DNA from: Robiginitalea sediminis
GTDB taxonomy: Bacteria; Bacteroidota; Bacteroidia; Flavobacteriales; Flavobacteriaceae
Assembly (NCBI RefSeq): GCF_002198115.1
Contig: NZ_NGNR01000001.1
Span: 1,105,332 to 1,169,331 of the forward strand
Length of the DNA stretch: 64,000 nucleotides
Direction: 5' to 3'
The notes beneath the pieces are model-generated. The model did not search any database, was not told the DNA's origin, and saw nothing but the letters and a program-made list of their open reading frames with translations. The translations under genes and the position numbers were made by a program. Within the stretch, counting starts at the first letter, position 1. Each line of letters opens with the position of its first letter. Shown here piece by piece: positions 7,356-16,550 of this stretch.

Positions 7356-9740
7356 TTATTCGGTATCTTCCTCTGCGAGGATGTCGATCTGCGGTTTTTT
7401 CAATACCTGCTTATTGGCAATATTCCGCTCCAGGGACAGTAAGAGGGACGGCAGCAGAATCAGGTTGGCCAGCATGGCGAAAAGAAGCGTTCCCGAAACC
7501 AGGGCGCCCAGGGCCACGGTACCCCCGAAACTGGAGATGATAAAAACCGAGAACCCGAAGAACAGGACAATGGAAGTGTAAAACATGCTCACCCCGGTCT
7601 CGCGGAGGGCGGCATAAACCGACTGCCGTATTTTCCACTTGTGGGTGGCGAGTTCCTGCCGGTATTTCGCCAAAAAGTGAATGGTGTCGTCCACAGAGAT
7701 CCCGAAGGCAATACTGAAGACCAGGATGGTGGAGGGTTTGATGGGGACCCCCACAAAGCCCATAACCCCCGCGGTTATAATCAGCGGCAGCAGGTTGGGG
7801 ATCAGCGAGATAAGGATCATGCGGAACGACCGGAACAGGTAGGCCATAAACAGGGAAATCAGCCCGATGGCCAGGGCCAGGGAAAGGATGAGGTTGCGCA
7901 CCAGATACTTTGTGCCCTTTAAAAAGAGCAGGGCTTTCCCGGTCATAAAAACGGTATAGCGCTCCTCCGGGAAGATCTTGTCAATTTCGGCCAGGAGGTC
8001 GGTCTCGATTTCCTCCATCCGCTCGGTTGGCATGTCCTTCATGTAAGTGGTCATCCGCGCCACCTGCCCGGTGGTGTCCACAAAGCTTTTCAGCAGGTTG
8101 CTGTTGCCTTCGGATTTCCGCGCAAAATCCAGGATGAAGTTGCTCTCCTGGGAGGTGGGCAACTGATAGTATTTCGGGATGCCGTTGTAGAACGCCTGTT
8201 TGGAGTACTTCACCAGGTTCACCACCGATACCGGTTTAGACAGCTCCGGGGTCTCTTCAATAAACGTGCCCAGCTGGTCCATCCGGCGGAGGGTTGCCGG
8301 CCTGATAATACCGTTGCGCCTCTGGGCATCAATGACGATTTCCACAGGCATAATCCCGTCAAATTCGGATTCGAAGAAGCGGATATCCCGGAAGAATTCC
8401 GTTTTCTTCGGCATGTCTTCAATAGGGCTCCCGGAAATCCGGATCTGGTAGATACCGATGATGCTTGCCATGAGCAAGACGATGGTGAGCAGGTATACCG
8501 CAATGCGGTGGTTGCGTACAATATGCTCCATCCAGTTCACAAAGGCATCTATCCAGCGCTTGTTCAGGTGCCGCAGGTGCTTGGTTTTGGGCAGCGGCAT
8601 AAAGCTGTACAGGATGGGGATAATCAGCAGGGACAGGATAAAGATCCCCAGGATATTCAGGGAGGCCACAATGCCGAACTCGGTCAGCAGCTTGCTGTCG
8701 GTAATGATAAAGGTGGCAAAGCCGGAGGCCGTGGTCACATTGGTCATCAGGGTGGCATTCCCGATTTTGGAAATAACCCGCTGCAGGGACAGGGCCTGGT
8801 TCCCGTGCTTGTTTACCTCCTGCTGGTATTTGTTGATCAGGAAAATACAGTTCGGGATGCCAATCACAATGATCACGGGGGGAATCAGGGCCGTAAGCAC
8901 GGTAATCTCATACCGGAGCAGCCCAAGGGTGCCGAAGGCCCACATCACTCCGATGACCACGACACAGACGGAGATCAGGGTGGCCCGGAAGGAACGGAAG
9001 AAAAAGAAAAAAATCAGGGAAGTCACCAGGAGGGCGGCGGCGATAAATATCCCGATCTCATCTATGATGTTCTGGGAATTCATGGTGCGGATGTAGGGCA
9101 TCCCTGAAATGTGGACATCCAACCCTGTTTCCGCCTCGAACTCGGCCACCAGGGTCGAGAGGTCGTTGAGGACAAAATCCTTTCTTACCGGGGTGTTTAC
9201 CAGGTCTTTGTCCATGTAAACCGCTGTCTGGAGTGTCCCCGTGTCCGCATTAAAAAGGAGTTTTTCGTAGAAGGGGAGGCGGTGGAACAGCTCTTCCCGG
9301 AGGCTGTCCAGTTCGGATTGGCTGCGGATATCGGAGGAAATCCAGGGTTGGAGGGTGAACTCCTGCCGGAGGGTATCCTTGACCAGGCGTTGCAGGTTTT
9401 CCGTGGAGAGTACGAAATCGACTTCAGGGAAGGCTTCCAGCTGCCGGCTCAGGACATTCCAGCGGTTAAAGTTTTCCGGGGTGTACAGGGCAGAATCCCG
9501 AACCGCCAGGACAATGGTGTTTCCCTCTTCCCCGAATTGCTTCAGGAAGGCCTGGTATTCGAGGTTAGTGGGGTGGTCGTCCGGGAGCAGGTTGGCTTCC
9601 GAGTTGGAAAACTGCATGTGCTGCCACTGTGTGGCCAGCAAAACGGTAGCGGTGGCAATCCCCAATAGGATCAGGATGCGGTTGCGCAGAATGATGCGTG
9701 CCGTCTTTGCCCAAAAACCCTGTGTCAGTTTTGCTACCAT
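7356..9740 (-). CDS. RND family exporter (MMPL/HAE3-like)
   Basis: A 794-residue inner-membrane protein of the RND superfamily. It shows two repeats, each with one N-terminal helix, a large extracytoplasmic domain and a block of five helices. The second block carries the family signature GISVDDTIHFLAKY with the likely proton-relay aspartates. The family moves hydrophobic compounds such as lipids or hopanoids rather than acting as a tripartite drug pump, and no membrane-fusion protein or outer-membrane channel is adjacent. The start at 9740 (MVAKLTQGFW) is chosen over an upstream in-frame ATG at 9848 because the extra 36 residues have no family look. The substrate is unknown. Confidence 0.85.
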   Translation of the reverse strand: MVAKLTQGFWAKTARIILRNRILILLGIATATVLLATQWQHMQFSNSEANLLPDDHPTNLEYQAFLKQFGEEGNTIVLAVRDSALYTPENFNRWNVLSRQLEAFPEVDFVLSTENLQRLVKDTLRQEFTLQPWISSDIRSQSELDSLREELFHRLPFYEKLLFNADTGTLQTAVYMDKDLVNTPVRKDFVLNDLSTLVAEFEAETGLDVHISGMPYIRTMNSQNIIDEIGIFIAAALLVTSLIFFFFFRSFRATLISVCVVVIGVMWAFGTLGLLRYEITVLTALIPPVIIVIGIPNCIFLINKYQQEVNKHGNQALSLQRVISKIGNATLMTNVTTASGFATFIITDSKLLTEFGIVASLNILGIFILSLLIIPILYSFMPLPKTKHLRHLNKRWIDAFVNWMEHIVRNHRIAVYLLTIVLLMASIIGIYQIRISGSPIEDMPKKTEFFRDIRFFESEFDGIMPVEIVIDAQRRNGIIRPATLRRMDQLGTFIEETPELSKPVSVVNLVKYSKQAFYNGIPKYYQLPTSQESNFILDFARKSEGNSNLLKSFVDTTGQVARMTTYMKDMPTERMEEIETDLLAEIDKIFPEERYTVFMTGKALLFLKGTKYLVRNLILSLALAIGLISLFMAYLFRSFRMILISLIPNLLPLIITAGVMGFVGVPIKPSTILVFSIAFGISVDDTIHFLAKYRQELATHKWKIRQSVYAALRETGVSMFYTSIVLFFGFSVFIISSFGGTVALGALVSGTLLFAMLANLILLPSLLLSLERNIANKQVLKKPQIDILAEEDTE

Positions 9741-9815
9741 GCCCTGGTTTCGCCGGCAAAGGTAGAAAACTCCGGGCAGTGTACCCAACCCCCGCGCGGT
9801 ATTCCCTACCTTTAT

Positions 9816-9956
9816 TTGTATACGAAAAGCACCCTGAATACCCCGCACCGGAAATACCGCAAAACCGCCCGGCGGCTCTACCGCCTGCTTATTGTTTGCT
9901 GTGCCCTGGCCCTTATCCTTGCCGTGCTCCTTTGGTATTTTGGGGCTCAGGTATAA
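9816..9956 (+). CDS. Possible small single-span membrane protein
   Basis: A 46-codon frame running from a TTG at 9816 to TAA at 9954. It encodes a basic N-terminal half (HRKYRKTARRLYR) and one clean hydrophobic helix (LLIVCCALALILAVLLWYFG) near the end: the positive-inside layout of a small inner-membrane protein. It is divergent from the RND exporter and its stop lies in the A tract of the frr terminator. Weak points: no ATG is available, the frame stays open further upstream, and a promoter-like TACCTTTATTTG sits on top of the proposed start. Coding status is uncertain. Confidence 0.35.
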   Translation: MYTKSTLNTPHRKYRKTARRLYRLLIVCCALALILAVLLWYFGAQV

Positions 9957-9982
9957 AAAAACCTCCCGGTAAGGGGAGGTTT
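9954..9982 (-). terminator. Intrinsic terminator of pyrH-frr
   Basis: Nine-base-pair stem AAACCTCCC / GGGGAGGTTT-type hairpin (arms 9959-9967 and 9974-9982). On the minus strand it is followed by a run of seven T (plus-strand A 9954-9960). It lies 22 bp after the frr stop codon. Confidence 0.88.
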
Positions 9983-10004
9983 GGCGTTTCAGGGTATGCC
10001 CTGG

Positions 10005-10559
10005 TTAGACCTTCATGATTTCTGCCTCCTTGGTCTGGAGGATCTTATCGATGCGTTCCGTGTAGGTATTGGTCAGTTCCTGAATGTCGATTTCCGCGTT
10101 TTTTTCCAGGTCTTCGGAAACCTCCAGGTTCTTAACTTCCTTGTTGGCTTCCTGCCGGGCAGAGCGCACGCTTACCTTGGCGTGTTCCGCTTCCGCTTTG
10201 GCTTGTTTAACCAATTGAATGCGCCGTTCCTCGGTTAAGGGCGGTACGTTGATGATGACCATTTCCCCGTTGTTCATGGGGTTGAAACCCAGGTTGGCAT
10301 TCATGATGGCCGATTCGATTTCCGGGATCATGGATTTTTCCCAGGGTTGCACTGAGATGGTGCGGCCATCCGGGGTGTTGATGTTGCTCACCTGCGACAG
10401 TGGTGTCTGGCTGCCGTAATAGTCCACCATTACGGAAGACAGCATGGATGGGCTTGCCTTTCCTGCCCGGATCTTTACCAGTTCCTTTTCCAGGTGGTGG
10501 ATGGCATTTTCCATGTTCTCCTTGGCACTATCGATTACAAAGTCTACTTCTTCGTTCAT
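10005..10559 (-). CDS. frr: Ribosome recycling factor
   Basis: Splits post-termination 70S ribosomes together with EF-G. The 184-residue length and the sequence pattern are standard: an N-terminal long helix (ENAIHHLEKELVKIRAGKASPSML), the central domain with NMNLG-like motif here read as NANLGFNP, the strongly conserved PPLTEERR segment, and a C-terminal helix ending IDKILQTKEAEIMKV. It lies 38 bp downstream of pyrH, the usual bacterial gene pair, and both end at the terminator at 9954-9982. Confidence 0.97.
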   Translation of the reverse strand: MNEEVDFVIDSAKENMENAIHHLEKELVKIRAGKASPSMLSSVMVDYYGSQTPLSQVSNINTPDGRTISVQPWEKSMIPEIESAIMNANLGFNPMNNGEMVIINVPPLTEERRIQLVKQAKAEAEHAKVSVRSARQEANKEVKNLEVSEDLEKNAEIDIQELTNTYTERIDKILQTKEAEIMKV

Positions 10560-10597
10560 ATCGCTAAGGGTATAAATCAGCGGTTCGTATAGGTTAT

Positions 10598-11305
10598 TTA
10601 CAGGTTTACCACGGTGCCGATGTTCTCACCGGATACGATTTTCAAAAGGTTGCCTTTTTTGTTCATGTCGAATACCACAATGGGTAATTCGTTTTCCTGG
10701 CTCAGGGTAAAAGCCGTGGTATCCATTACTTTCAGCCCTTTTTTGAGCACGTCCTGGAAGCTGATGGTGTCGAATTTTGTGGCGGATTTATCCTTTTCCG
10801 GGTCGCTGGTATAGATCCCATCTACACGGGTCCCTTTCAGGATCACATCGGCTTCGATTTCTATGGCCCGCAAAACGGCTGCCGAATCGGTGGTGAAGTA
10901 CGGATTTCCCGTACCCCCGCCAAAGATGACCACCCTTCCTTTTTCCAGGTGCCGCATGGCCCGCCGGCGGATGAAAGGCTCGGCCACCTCATTGATCTTT
11001 ATGGCAGACTGAAGGCGGGTATCCATCCCTTTGTTCTCCAGGGCAGACTGCAGGGCCAGGCCGTTGATGATGGTGGCGAGCATGCCCATGTGGTCGCCCT
11101 GTACGCGGTCCATCCCGCTGCTGGCACCAGCCACACCGCGGAAGATATTGCCCCCGCCAATAACGATAGCCACTTCCACACCTTTGTCTACCACCTCCTG
11201 GATTTGTTCGGCGTAGAGTTCCAACCGTTTGGGGTCTATACCGTATTGCTGTTCCCCCATCAGGGCCTCTCCGCTCAGTTTCAGGAGTATGCGTTTGTAT
11301 TGCAT
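10598..11305 (-). CDS. pyrH: UMP kinase
   Basis: Phosphorylates UMP to UDP in pyrimidine nucleotide synthesis; cytoplasmic hexamer of the amino-acid kinase fold. The start at 11305 gives the family-typical N-terminus [17 protein letters not shown] and a 235-residue protein; an in-frame ATG at 11374 would add 23 residues absent from the family. Diagnostic segments are the phosphate-binding KLSGEAL, the glycine-rich [24 protein letters not shown] and the UMP-site [13 protein letters not shown]. It forms an operon with frr. Confidence 0.96.
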   Translation of the reverse strand: MQYKRILLKLSGEALMGEQQYGIDPKRLELYAEQIQEVVDKGVEVAIVIGGGNIFRGVAGASSGMDRVQGDHMGMLATIINGLALQSALENKGMDTRLQSAIKINEVAEPFIRRRAMRHLEKGRVVIFGGGTGNPYFTTDSAAVLRAIEIEADVILKGTRVDGIYTSDPEKDKSATKFDTISFQDVLKKGLKVMDTTAFTLSQENELPIVVFDMNKKGNLLKIVSGENIGTVVNL

Positions 11306-11450
11306 GTACATTGGGCTTATGTGCTCACAAAAATAACCAAAATTCTTTTGTAAGGGCGCTCCCATTTTACGCACAGAGGTGTCAAGAAATTCTAAAAATA
11401 GACGGGAATCCGGCGGGAAATCGATATCCTTGCCTAAATCTTAAGATCCT

Positions 11451-13322
11451 ATGAAAAACTGGATGGCAATGGCCGCAACCGCGGTACTGCTTTGGGGCTG
11501 CGGGGCAGCCCGGAATACCGTAACGGTTCGCGAAACCCCAATCCGCACCAGCCTGGACCTGGTGGGCACCGACCAGGACCGGGTCATGGTTTCGGTAGAC
11601 CCCGGGGCCTTTCCCGAGGGGCCGGTGCGCTTCCTGATCCCCAAAACCGTCCCCGGAACGTATAGCACAGATAATTACGGGCGTTACGTTGAGGGGCTCC
11701 AGGCTGTGGACTACAAGGGCAAGCCCCTGGAAGTCCGGCGGGAGAACCCAAACCAGTGGGTGGTGTCGGATGGTGCCAACCTGGACCGGATTACCTACTG
11801 GGTAAACGACTCGTATGACGCAGAACAGGGTGGGGAAGAAGCGCCCTTTTCCCCGGCCGGGACCAACATCAAGGCCCCGGACCATTTCATGCTCAACCTC
11901 CATGGCTTTGTGGGGTATTTCGAAGACCTGGAGGAGCTGCCCTATGAGTTGGTCATCCGGGCTCCGGGAGCCCTTAAGGCGGCCACCTCACTGCAGGGGA
12001 CCCGGGGGGAGGACGGGAGCTACATCTACCGCGCGGGCAGGTATTTTGACATTATTGACAACCCCATCCAGTTTACCCCGTCTGCGCCTGAATATTTCCA
12101 GGTAGGCGACATTACGGTGGGCCTGAGCGTGTATTCCCCCAACGGGCAGTATACCGCCGCGGATTTCAGGCCTTCCATGCAGCGGATGATGGAGGCCCAA
12201 AAAGCCTTCCTCGGCGACATAGACGGCACCCGCACGTACAATATCCTGTTGTACCTCTCCACCATGGAGGAAGACGATGCCATGGGCTTCGGGGCCCTGG
12301 AACACCACACCTCCACCGTAGTGGTCCTCCCCGAGCAACTGCCCCTGCCGCAGCTGGAGGAGACCATGATCGATGTGGTTTCCCATGAGTTTTTCCACAT
12401 CGTAACCCCCCTCAACGTGCATTCGGAGGAAGTGCAGTATTTCGATTACAATGACCCGAAGATGTCGGCCCACCTGTGGATGTACGAGGGCACGACCGAA
12501 TACTTTGCCAACCTTTTCCAGATCCGGCAGGGCCTGATTGAGGAGGCCGATTTCTATGCCCGCATTATGGGGAAGATCCAGAACGCCATGGCCTACAACG
12601 ATGCCCTCTCCTTTATCGAGATGAGCCGCAATGTGCTGGACCCGGCCTATGAGCCCCAGTATGCAAACGTGTACGAGAAAGGGGCCCTGATCAATATGGC
12701 CCTGGACATTATCCTCAGGGAGCAGAGCGGTGGCAGCATGGGGGTATTGGGCCTGATGAAGGCGCTTTCAGCCAAATACGACCAGGATACGCCTTTTAAG
12801 GACGAGGCGCTGATCGATGAGATTGTGGCCATGACCTACCCGGAGGTGAGAACCTTTTTCGACACCCATGTCATTGGGGACACCCCTATTGACTACCAAC
12901 GCTTTTTTGCCAAAGTAGGCCTGGTAATGGGAGACCGGGAGGTGGAAAGCGGTTACTTTATCAAGGACCTCCAAAGCCAGATGCCCTTCATTGATGTAGA
13001 CCCTTCAGACACCGACCGCATTTTTGTGCGGGAAGGCATTGACCTGAATAGTTTCCTGACCGGCCTGGGCGCTCAGGGCGGGGATGAGATCAAGGAAATC
13101 AACGGGACCGAGATCACCTTGCAGGGGATGCAGATGATTGTGGGGCAGAGCTTTTCCTGGACCCCGGATACCGAAGTGCGCATGGTGGTAGAGCGCGATG
13201 GGGAGCGGATAACCCTGGAAGGGCTGGCCGGGTCGCCAACCGTAAAGGAATTCCGCCTGGGCCCGGATCCCGATGCCTCCCCGCAAGCGATAGCCCTTCG
13301 GGAGGCCTGGCTTAAGGGCTAA
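11451..13322 (+). CDS. M61 family metallopeptidase, lipoprotein
   Basis: A 623-residue zinc aminopeptidase-like protein of family M61 (glycyl aminopeptidase group). The signal peptide ends in a lipobox (LLWGC, Cys17), so it should be lipid-anchored in the periplasm or outer membrane. An N-terminal beta domain is followed by a thermolysin-like core with the zinc motif HEFFH at 312-316 and the third ligand Glu346 (MYEGTTEYF). A PDZ-like domain sits near 510-600 (GDEIKEINGTEI). It faces the tsf cluster across a shared terminator. It likely cleaves peptides with N-terminal small residues, as family members do; the native substrate is unknown. Confidence 0.88.
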   Translation: MKNWMAMAATAVLLWGCGAARNTVTVRETPIRTSLDLVGTDQDRVMVSVDPGAFPEGPVRFLIPKTVPGTYSTDNYGRYVEGLQAVDYKGKPLEVRRENPNQWVVSDGANLDRITYWVNDSYDAEQGGEEAPFSPAGTNIKAPDHFMLNLHGFVGYFEDLEELPYELVIRAPGALKAATSLQGTRGEDGSYIYRAGRYFDIIDNPIQFTPSAPEYFQVGDITVGLSVYSPNGQYTAADFRPSMQRMMEAQKAFLGDIDGTRTYNILLYLSTMEEDDAMGFGALEHHTSTVVVLPEQLPLPQLEETMIDVVSHEFFHIVTPLNVHSEEVQYFDYNDPKMSAHLWMYEGTTEYFANLFQIRQGLIEEADFYARIMGKIQNAMAYNDALSFIEMSRNVLDPAYEPQYANVYEKGALINMALDIILREQSGGSMGVLGLMKALSAKYDQDTPFKDEALIDEIVAMTYPEVRTFFDTHVIGDTPIDYQRFFAKVGLVMGDREVESGYFIKDLQSQMPFIDVDPSDTDRIFVREGIDLNSFLTGLGAQGGDEIKEINGTEITLQGMQMIVGQSFSWTPDTEVRMVVERDGERITLEGLAGSPTVKEFRLGPDPDASPQAIALREAWLKG

Positions 13323-13338
13323 GCTCCTGCTTCAAAAG

Positions 13339-13369
13339 CAAAAAGCCACCCTGCAGGGTGGCTTTTTTT
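13339..13369. terminator. Bidirectional intrinsic terminator
   Basis: Stem AGCCACCCT / AGGGTGGCT around 13344-13362, with an A run on the left and seven T on the right. It can end the M61 peptidase transcript (plus) and the rpsB-tsf transcript (minus), whose stop codons lie 17 and 20 bp away. Confidence 0.9.
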
Positions 13370-13388
13370 GTGGTATACATTTAAGGAG

Positions 13389-14213
13389 TTACCCGAGGGC
13401 TACACGCTCAAAACCGGTTACTTCCAGGCCTTTCTCAACAGACTGAACGTACTGCTTTACGCTCATTTTGCTGTCCTTGATAAAATCCTGGTTTACCAGG
13501 GTGTTGTCCTTGAAGAAACGCTGCAGTTTGCCTTTGGCAATCTGGTCCAGCATGTTCTCGGGCTTGCCTTCCTTGCGGAGGGTTTCCTTGGCTATTTCGA
13601 TCTCCTTGTCGATGGTTTCCTGGTCCACACCTTCCTCATTGAGGGCGATGGGGCTCATGGCTGCTGCCTGCATAGCCACGTCTTTGGCGGCGGCAGCGGC
13701 TCCCTCTACAGGGGCGGAAAGCCCGACCAGGGTAGCGATTTTGTTTCCGGCGTGGATGTAAGAGCCCACAAAAGGAGCGCTCAGCTTGCGGAAACTTCCG
13801 ATCTCGATTTTCTCACCGATAACCCCGGTTTGCTCCATGAGTTTTTCCTGTACGGAAATCCCGTTGAAATCCGCGGCCAGGAACGCCTCCTTGGAATCGT
13901 ACCCAAGGGCCAGATCGGCCAGGTCGTTGGCCAGGGTGACAAAACTTTCGTTTTTGGCCACAAAATCGGTTTCGCAATTCAGGGATACAATCACCCCTGT
14001 GGTGTTGTCGCTATTCACCTTGGCGATGGCGGCCCCTTCGGAAGAATCGCGGTCTGCGCGCTTGGCGGCAACCTTTTGACCTTTCTTGCGAAGGATTTCA
14101 ATGGCTTTGTCAAAATCCCCCTCGGCTTCCACCAGGGCGTTTTTACAGTCCATCATTCCGGCACCAGTGGCCTGTCTCAGTTTATTTACTTCAGCGGCGG
14201 TAATCTTTGCCAT
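13389..14213 (-). CDS. tsf: Elongation factor Ts
   Basis: Nucleotide exchange factor that recycles EF-Tu-GDP. The start at 14213 gives the family N-terminus MAKITAAEVNKLRQATGAGMMDCK and a 274-residue protein; an upstream in-frame ATG at 14249 adds only a non-conserved leader. The core shows the UBA-like N-terminal domain, the Asp-Phe motif of the EF-Tu contact region (NCETDFVAKNESF) and a typical C-terminal module. It lies 68 bp downstream of rpsB and ends at the bidirectional terminator. Confidence 0.96.
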   Translation of the reverse strand: MAKITAAEVNKLRQATGAGMMDCKNALVEAEGDFDKAIEILRKKGQKVAAKRADRDSSEGAAIAKVNSDNTTGVIVSLNCETDFVAKNESFVTLANDLADLALGYDSKEAFLAADFNGISVQEKLMEQTGVIGEKIEIGSFRKLSAPFVGSYIHAGNKIATLVGLSAPVEGAAAAAKDVAMQAAAMSPIALNEEGVDQETIDKEIEIAKETLRKEGKPENMLDQIAKGKLQRFFKDNTLVNQDFIKDSKMSVKQYVQSVEKGLEVTGFERVALG

Positions 14214-14281
14214 TTTCCTATTTGGATTTATGGGGTGCCAAACACGCACCCCGTTATCGATATTCAGTGAATGCTATGGGG

Positions 14282-15421
14282 TTATTCTACCCCGCCTTTG
14301 GCGTTGTCCTGCCATTCCTTCAGGGCATCCCACTCCCCGTCTGCGGCCATTTTGGCCTGCTTGGGCCAGGACCCCGGATCCAGGTGTGCCATGCGGGAGC
14401 TGGCGTCGGTCAGGATTTCCTTGATGGCTTCGGGATCGGAACCTGCCAGGGCAGCATACGTCCCAAGACCTGCGTTTACAAGGGCCTCGGCAGCCTTCGG
14501 GCCAATGCCTTCAATCTTGGTCAGGTCGTCTGCACTTTGGGCAGGAGCAGCCTCGGCTTTGGGGGCTTCGGCCTTAGGGGCCTCTGCTTCAGGGGCCTTT
14601 TCAGCCTTGGGCTCGGCGGCAGGTGCTTCCTCCACTTTAGGCTCAGCGGCTGGCTTTTCAGCTTTCTTGGCCGGTTTTGCCGGTGCTTCCTCGGCCTGGT
14701 CCTCTGCGGCCTTTTCGGCAGCTTTTTCGCTCTTGCGCTCGGCAAGACCTTCGGAAATGGCACGGGTTACGTGGGTCATGATCAGTTCGATGGATTTCGA
14801 GGCATCGTCGTTGGACGGGATCACGAAATCGATCGGACGCGGGTCGGAGTTGGTATCCACCATCGCGAAGATGGGGATGTTGAGCTTCTGGGCTTCTTTC
14901 ACCGCGATGTGCTCGCGCATGGTGTCTACCACGAAGATAGCGCCCGGCAGGCGGGTCATGTCTGCAATGGAGCCCAGGTTTTTCTCCAGCTTGGCGCGAA
15001 GGCGGTCTACCTGCAGACGCTCTTTCTTGGAGAGGGTGTTGAAGGTACCGTCCTTCTTCATCCGGTCTATGGAGGTCATTTTCTTGACCGCTTTGCGGAT
15101 AGTCACAAAGTTGGTAAGCATACCGCCGGGCCAGCGCTCGGTAATGTACGGCATGTTGGTTTCCGAAACCTTTTGCGCAACGATGTCCTTGGCCTGTTTC
15201 TTGGTGGCCACAAAAAGGACTTTGCGCCCGGAGGCGGAGATTTTCTTCAGCGCCTCGCAGGCTTCATCGAGCTTTGCGACGGTTTTGTAGAGGTTGATAA
15301 CGTGGATCCCGTTGCGCTCCATGTAGATGTAGGGCGCCATGTTCGGGTTCCATTTTCTGGTGAGGTGCCCAAAATGCACCCCGGCTTCCAGTAGGTCTTT
15401 TACTTCAGCTTTTTCAGCCAT
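14282..15421 (-). CDS. rpsB: Ribosomal protein S2 with C-terminal helix-hairpin-helix extension
   Basis: Small-subunit protein S2. Residues 1-230 are a normal S2 (HFGHLTRKWNPNM, ITERWPGGMLTNF, VDTNSDPRPIDFVIPSNDD). The protein then continues for about 150 residues, which is unusual: 231-297 is an Ala/Pro/Glu/Lys-rich flexible linker and 298-379 is a compact domain with the helix-hairpin-helix signature DDLTKIEGIGPKAAEALVNA followed by a SWPKQA ... GEWDALKEWQD ending. A related module ends ActC at 45746-45946. Similar modules are attached to other Bacteroidota proteins, including L21. It is first of the rpsB-tsf pair, 239 bp downstream of rpsI. Confidence 0.96.
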   Translation of the reverse strand: MAEKAEVKDLLEAGVHFGHLTRKWNPNMAPYIYMERNGIHVINLYKTVAKLDEACEALKKISASGRKVLFVATKKQAKDIVAQKVSETNMPYITERWPGGMLTNFVTIRKAVKKMTSIDRMKKDGTFNTLSKKERLQVDRLRAKLEKNLGSIADMTRLPGAIFVVDTMREHIAVKEAQKLNIPIFAMVDTNSDPRPIDFVIPSNDDASKSIELIMTHVTRAISEGLAERKSEKAAEKAAEDQAEEAPAKPAKKAEKPAAEPKVEEAPAAEPKAEKAPEAEAPKAEAPKAEAAPAQSADDLTKIEGIGPKAAEALVNAGLGTYAALAGSDPEAIKEILTDASSRMAHLDPGSWPKQAKMAADGEWDALKEWQDNAKGGVE

Positions 15422-15660
15422 TTTTGAAAACTTAGTTTACGTTCTTTGAATGCGCAATGTACAAGTGGTAGTGCCCATTAAGCGGCACGCGCCTTGTCCA
15501 TTTAGATGCTAAACTAATTCGGCTACCGGCCACAGGAGCCGGGTTTGCTTTTAGTTGCCCCGAAGGGCAATTTCAAGGAACGGGGTTAATACAATCCTGC
15601 CTGGGCAGGGAACTTACACACTATATAAAGGTCCCCGGGCCAGGGCCCGGGGATAAGGCA
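15422..15660 (-). promoter_or_regulatory. Structured leader between rpsI and rpsB
   Basis: Read on the minus strand, this 239-bp gap holds three clear hairpins. Just after rpsI there is CCCCGGGCC/GGCCCGGGG (15633-15652) without a good T run. Next is TTGCCC-TTCG-GGGCAA (15555-15570), a classic UUCG-capped stem. Near rpsB, 15461-15497 forms ACAAG ... CTTGT enclosing GTGCC ... GGCAC. I could not find a convincing TAnnTTTG promoter within it, so rpsB may be read from the rplM promoter. The leader is a candidate site for S2 autoregulation; that function is inferred. Confidence 0.45.
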
Positions 15661-16047
15661 TTAACGCTTGGAGAACTGGAATTTCTTCCGTGCTTTCTTC
15701 TGACCAAACTTTTTGCGCTCCACCATCCGCGGATCGCGGGTCAGGAGGCCTTCCGGTTTGAGGGCGCCGCGGTTTTCGGCGTCGATTTCGCAAAGGGCAC
15801 GGGAAATGGCCAGGCGGATGGCTTCCGCTTGTCCGGTAATCCCACCCCCGTAAACATTGATGTTTACATCGTAGGCATCCTCGTTCTCAGTAAGGGTAAA
15901 GGGCTGCTTGACTTTGTATTGAAGCGTGGCAGTGGGGAAATATTCCGCCAGGTCGCGCTTGTTTACAGTAATGGAGCCTTTGCCTTCTGAAACGTAGACG
16001 CGGGCAACTGCCGTTTTCCTTCTTCCGATTTTGTGAATTACCTCCAT
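15661..16047 (-). CDS. rpsI: Ribosomal protein S9
   Basis: Small-subunit protein whose C-terminal tail reaches the P-site tRNA. The 128 residues carry family hallmarks: [18 protein letters not shown] near the start, [19 protein letters not shown] in the middle, and a basic tail ending QFSKR. Its start codon overlaps the rplM stop by one base (TAATG at 16047), giving the standard rplM-rpsI translationally coupled pair. A stable GC-rich hairpin follows the stop codon. Confidence 0.97.
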   Translation of the reverse strand: MEVIHKIGRRKTAVARVYVSEGKGSITVNKRDLAEYFPTATLQYKVKQPFTLTENEDAYDVNINVYGGGITGQAEAIRLAISRALCEIDAENRGALKPEGLLTRDPRMVERKKFGQKKARKKFQFSKR

Positions 16048-16502
16048 TATTTAAGGTCGTTTAAATTGATGGCCTTCGGTTTCTGTGCTTCCTGGTCGTG
16101 CTGGTCTCCGGCGTAAACCCTCAGGTTCCGGAACAGGTCCGCACCCAGACGGTTTTTCGGAAGCATGCCCTTAACGGCCTTTTCCACCATAGCGGTAGGC
16201 TTCTTCTCCATCATTTCCCGGGCGTTGCGCACGCGCTGTCCTCCGGGGTATCCCGTGTGCCGGATGTACTGCTTGGACTCCCACTTGTTCCCGGAAAGGG
16301 AAATCTTTTCGGCGTTAATGATCACCACGTTGTCACCACAATCCACATGGGGGGTGAATTCGGGTTTGTATTTCCCGCGCAGGATCTTTGCCACTTTAGA
16401 GGCGAGTCTGCCCAGCGTCTGGCCTTCGGCATCTACCAGAACCCACTGCTTGTTCACTGTGTTCTTGTTGGCAGATAAAGTCTTGTAGCTCAATGTGTCC
16501 AC
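16047..16502 (-). CDS. rplM: Ribosomal protein L13
   Basis: Large-subunit assembly protein. The 151-residue chain has the typical segments [48 protein letters not shown] and [18 protein letters not shown]. It heads the rplM-rpsI operon and has a good Bacteroidota promoter 49-78 bp upstream. Its length is slightly above the E. coli protein because of a Lys/Gln-rich C-terminal tail. Confidence 0.97.
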   Translation of the reverse strand: MDTLSYKTLSANKNTVNKQWVLVDAEGQTLGRLASKVAKILRGKYKPEFTPHVDCGDNVVIINAEKISLSGNKWESKQYIRHTGYPGGQRVRNAREMMEKKPTAMVEKAVKGMLPKNRLGADLFRNLRVYAGDQHDQEAQKPKAINLNDLK

Positions 16503-16550
16503 TACTGATGTATTACGCTATTAAACACTTCATTCCCGATAAACGGGCTG

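Noticed and set aside
9698-10018. 106-codon plus-strand frame between the RND gene and frr
   Set aside because: Proline-rich, overlaps the RND start and the frr terminator; the 46-codon frame in another phase is the better, though still uncertain, candidate.
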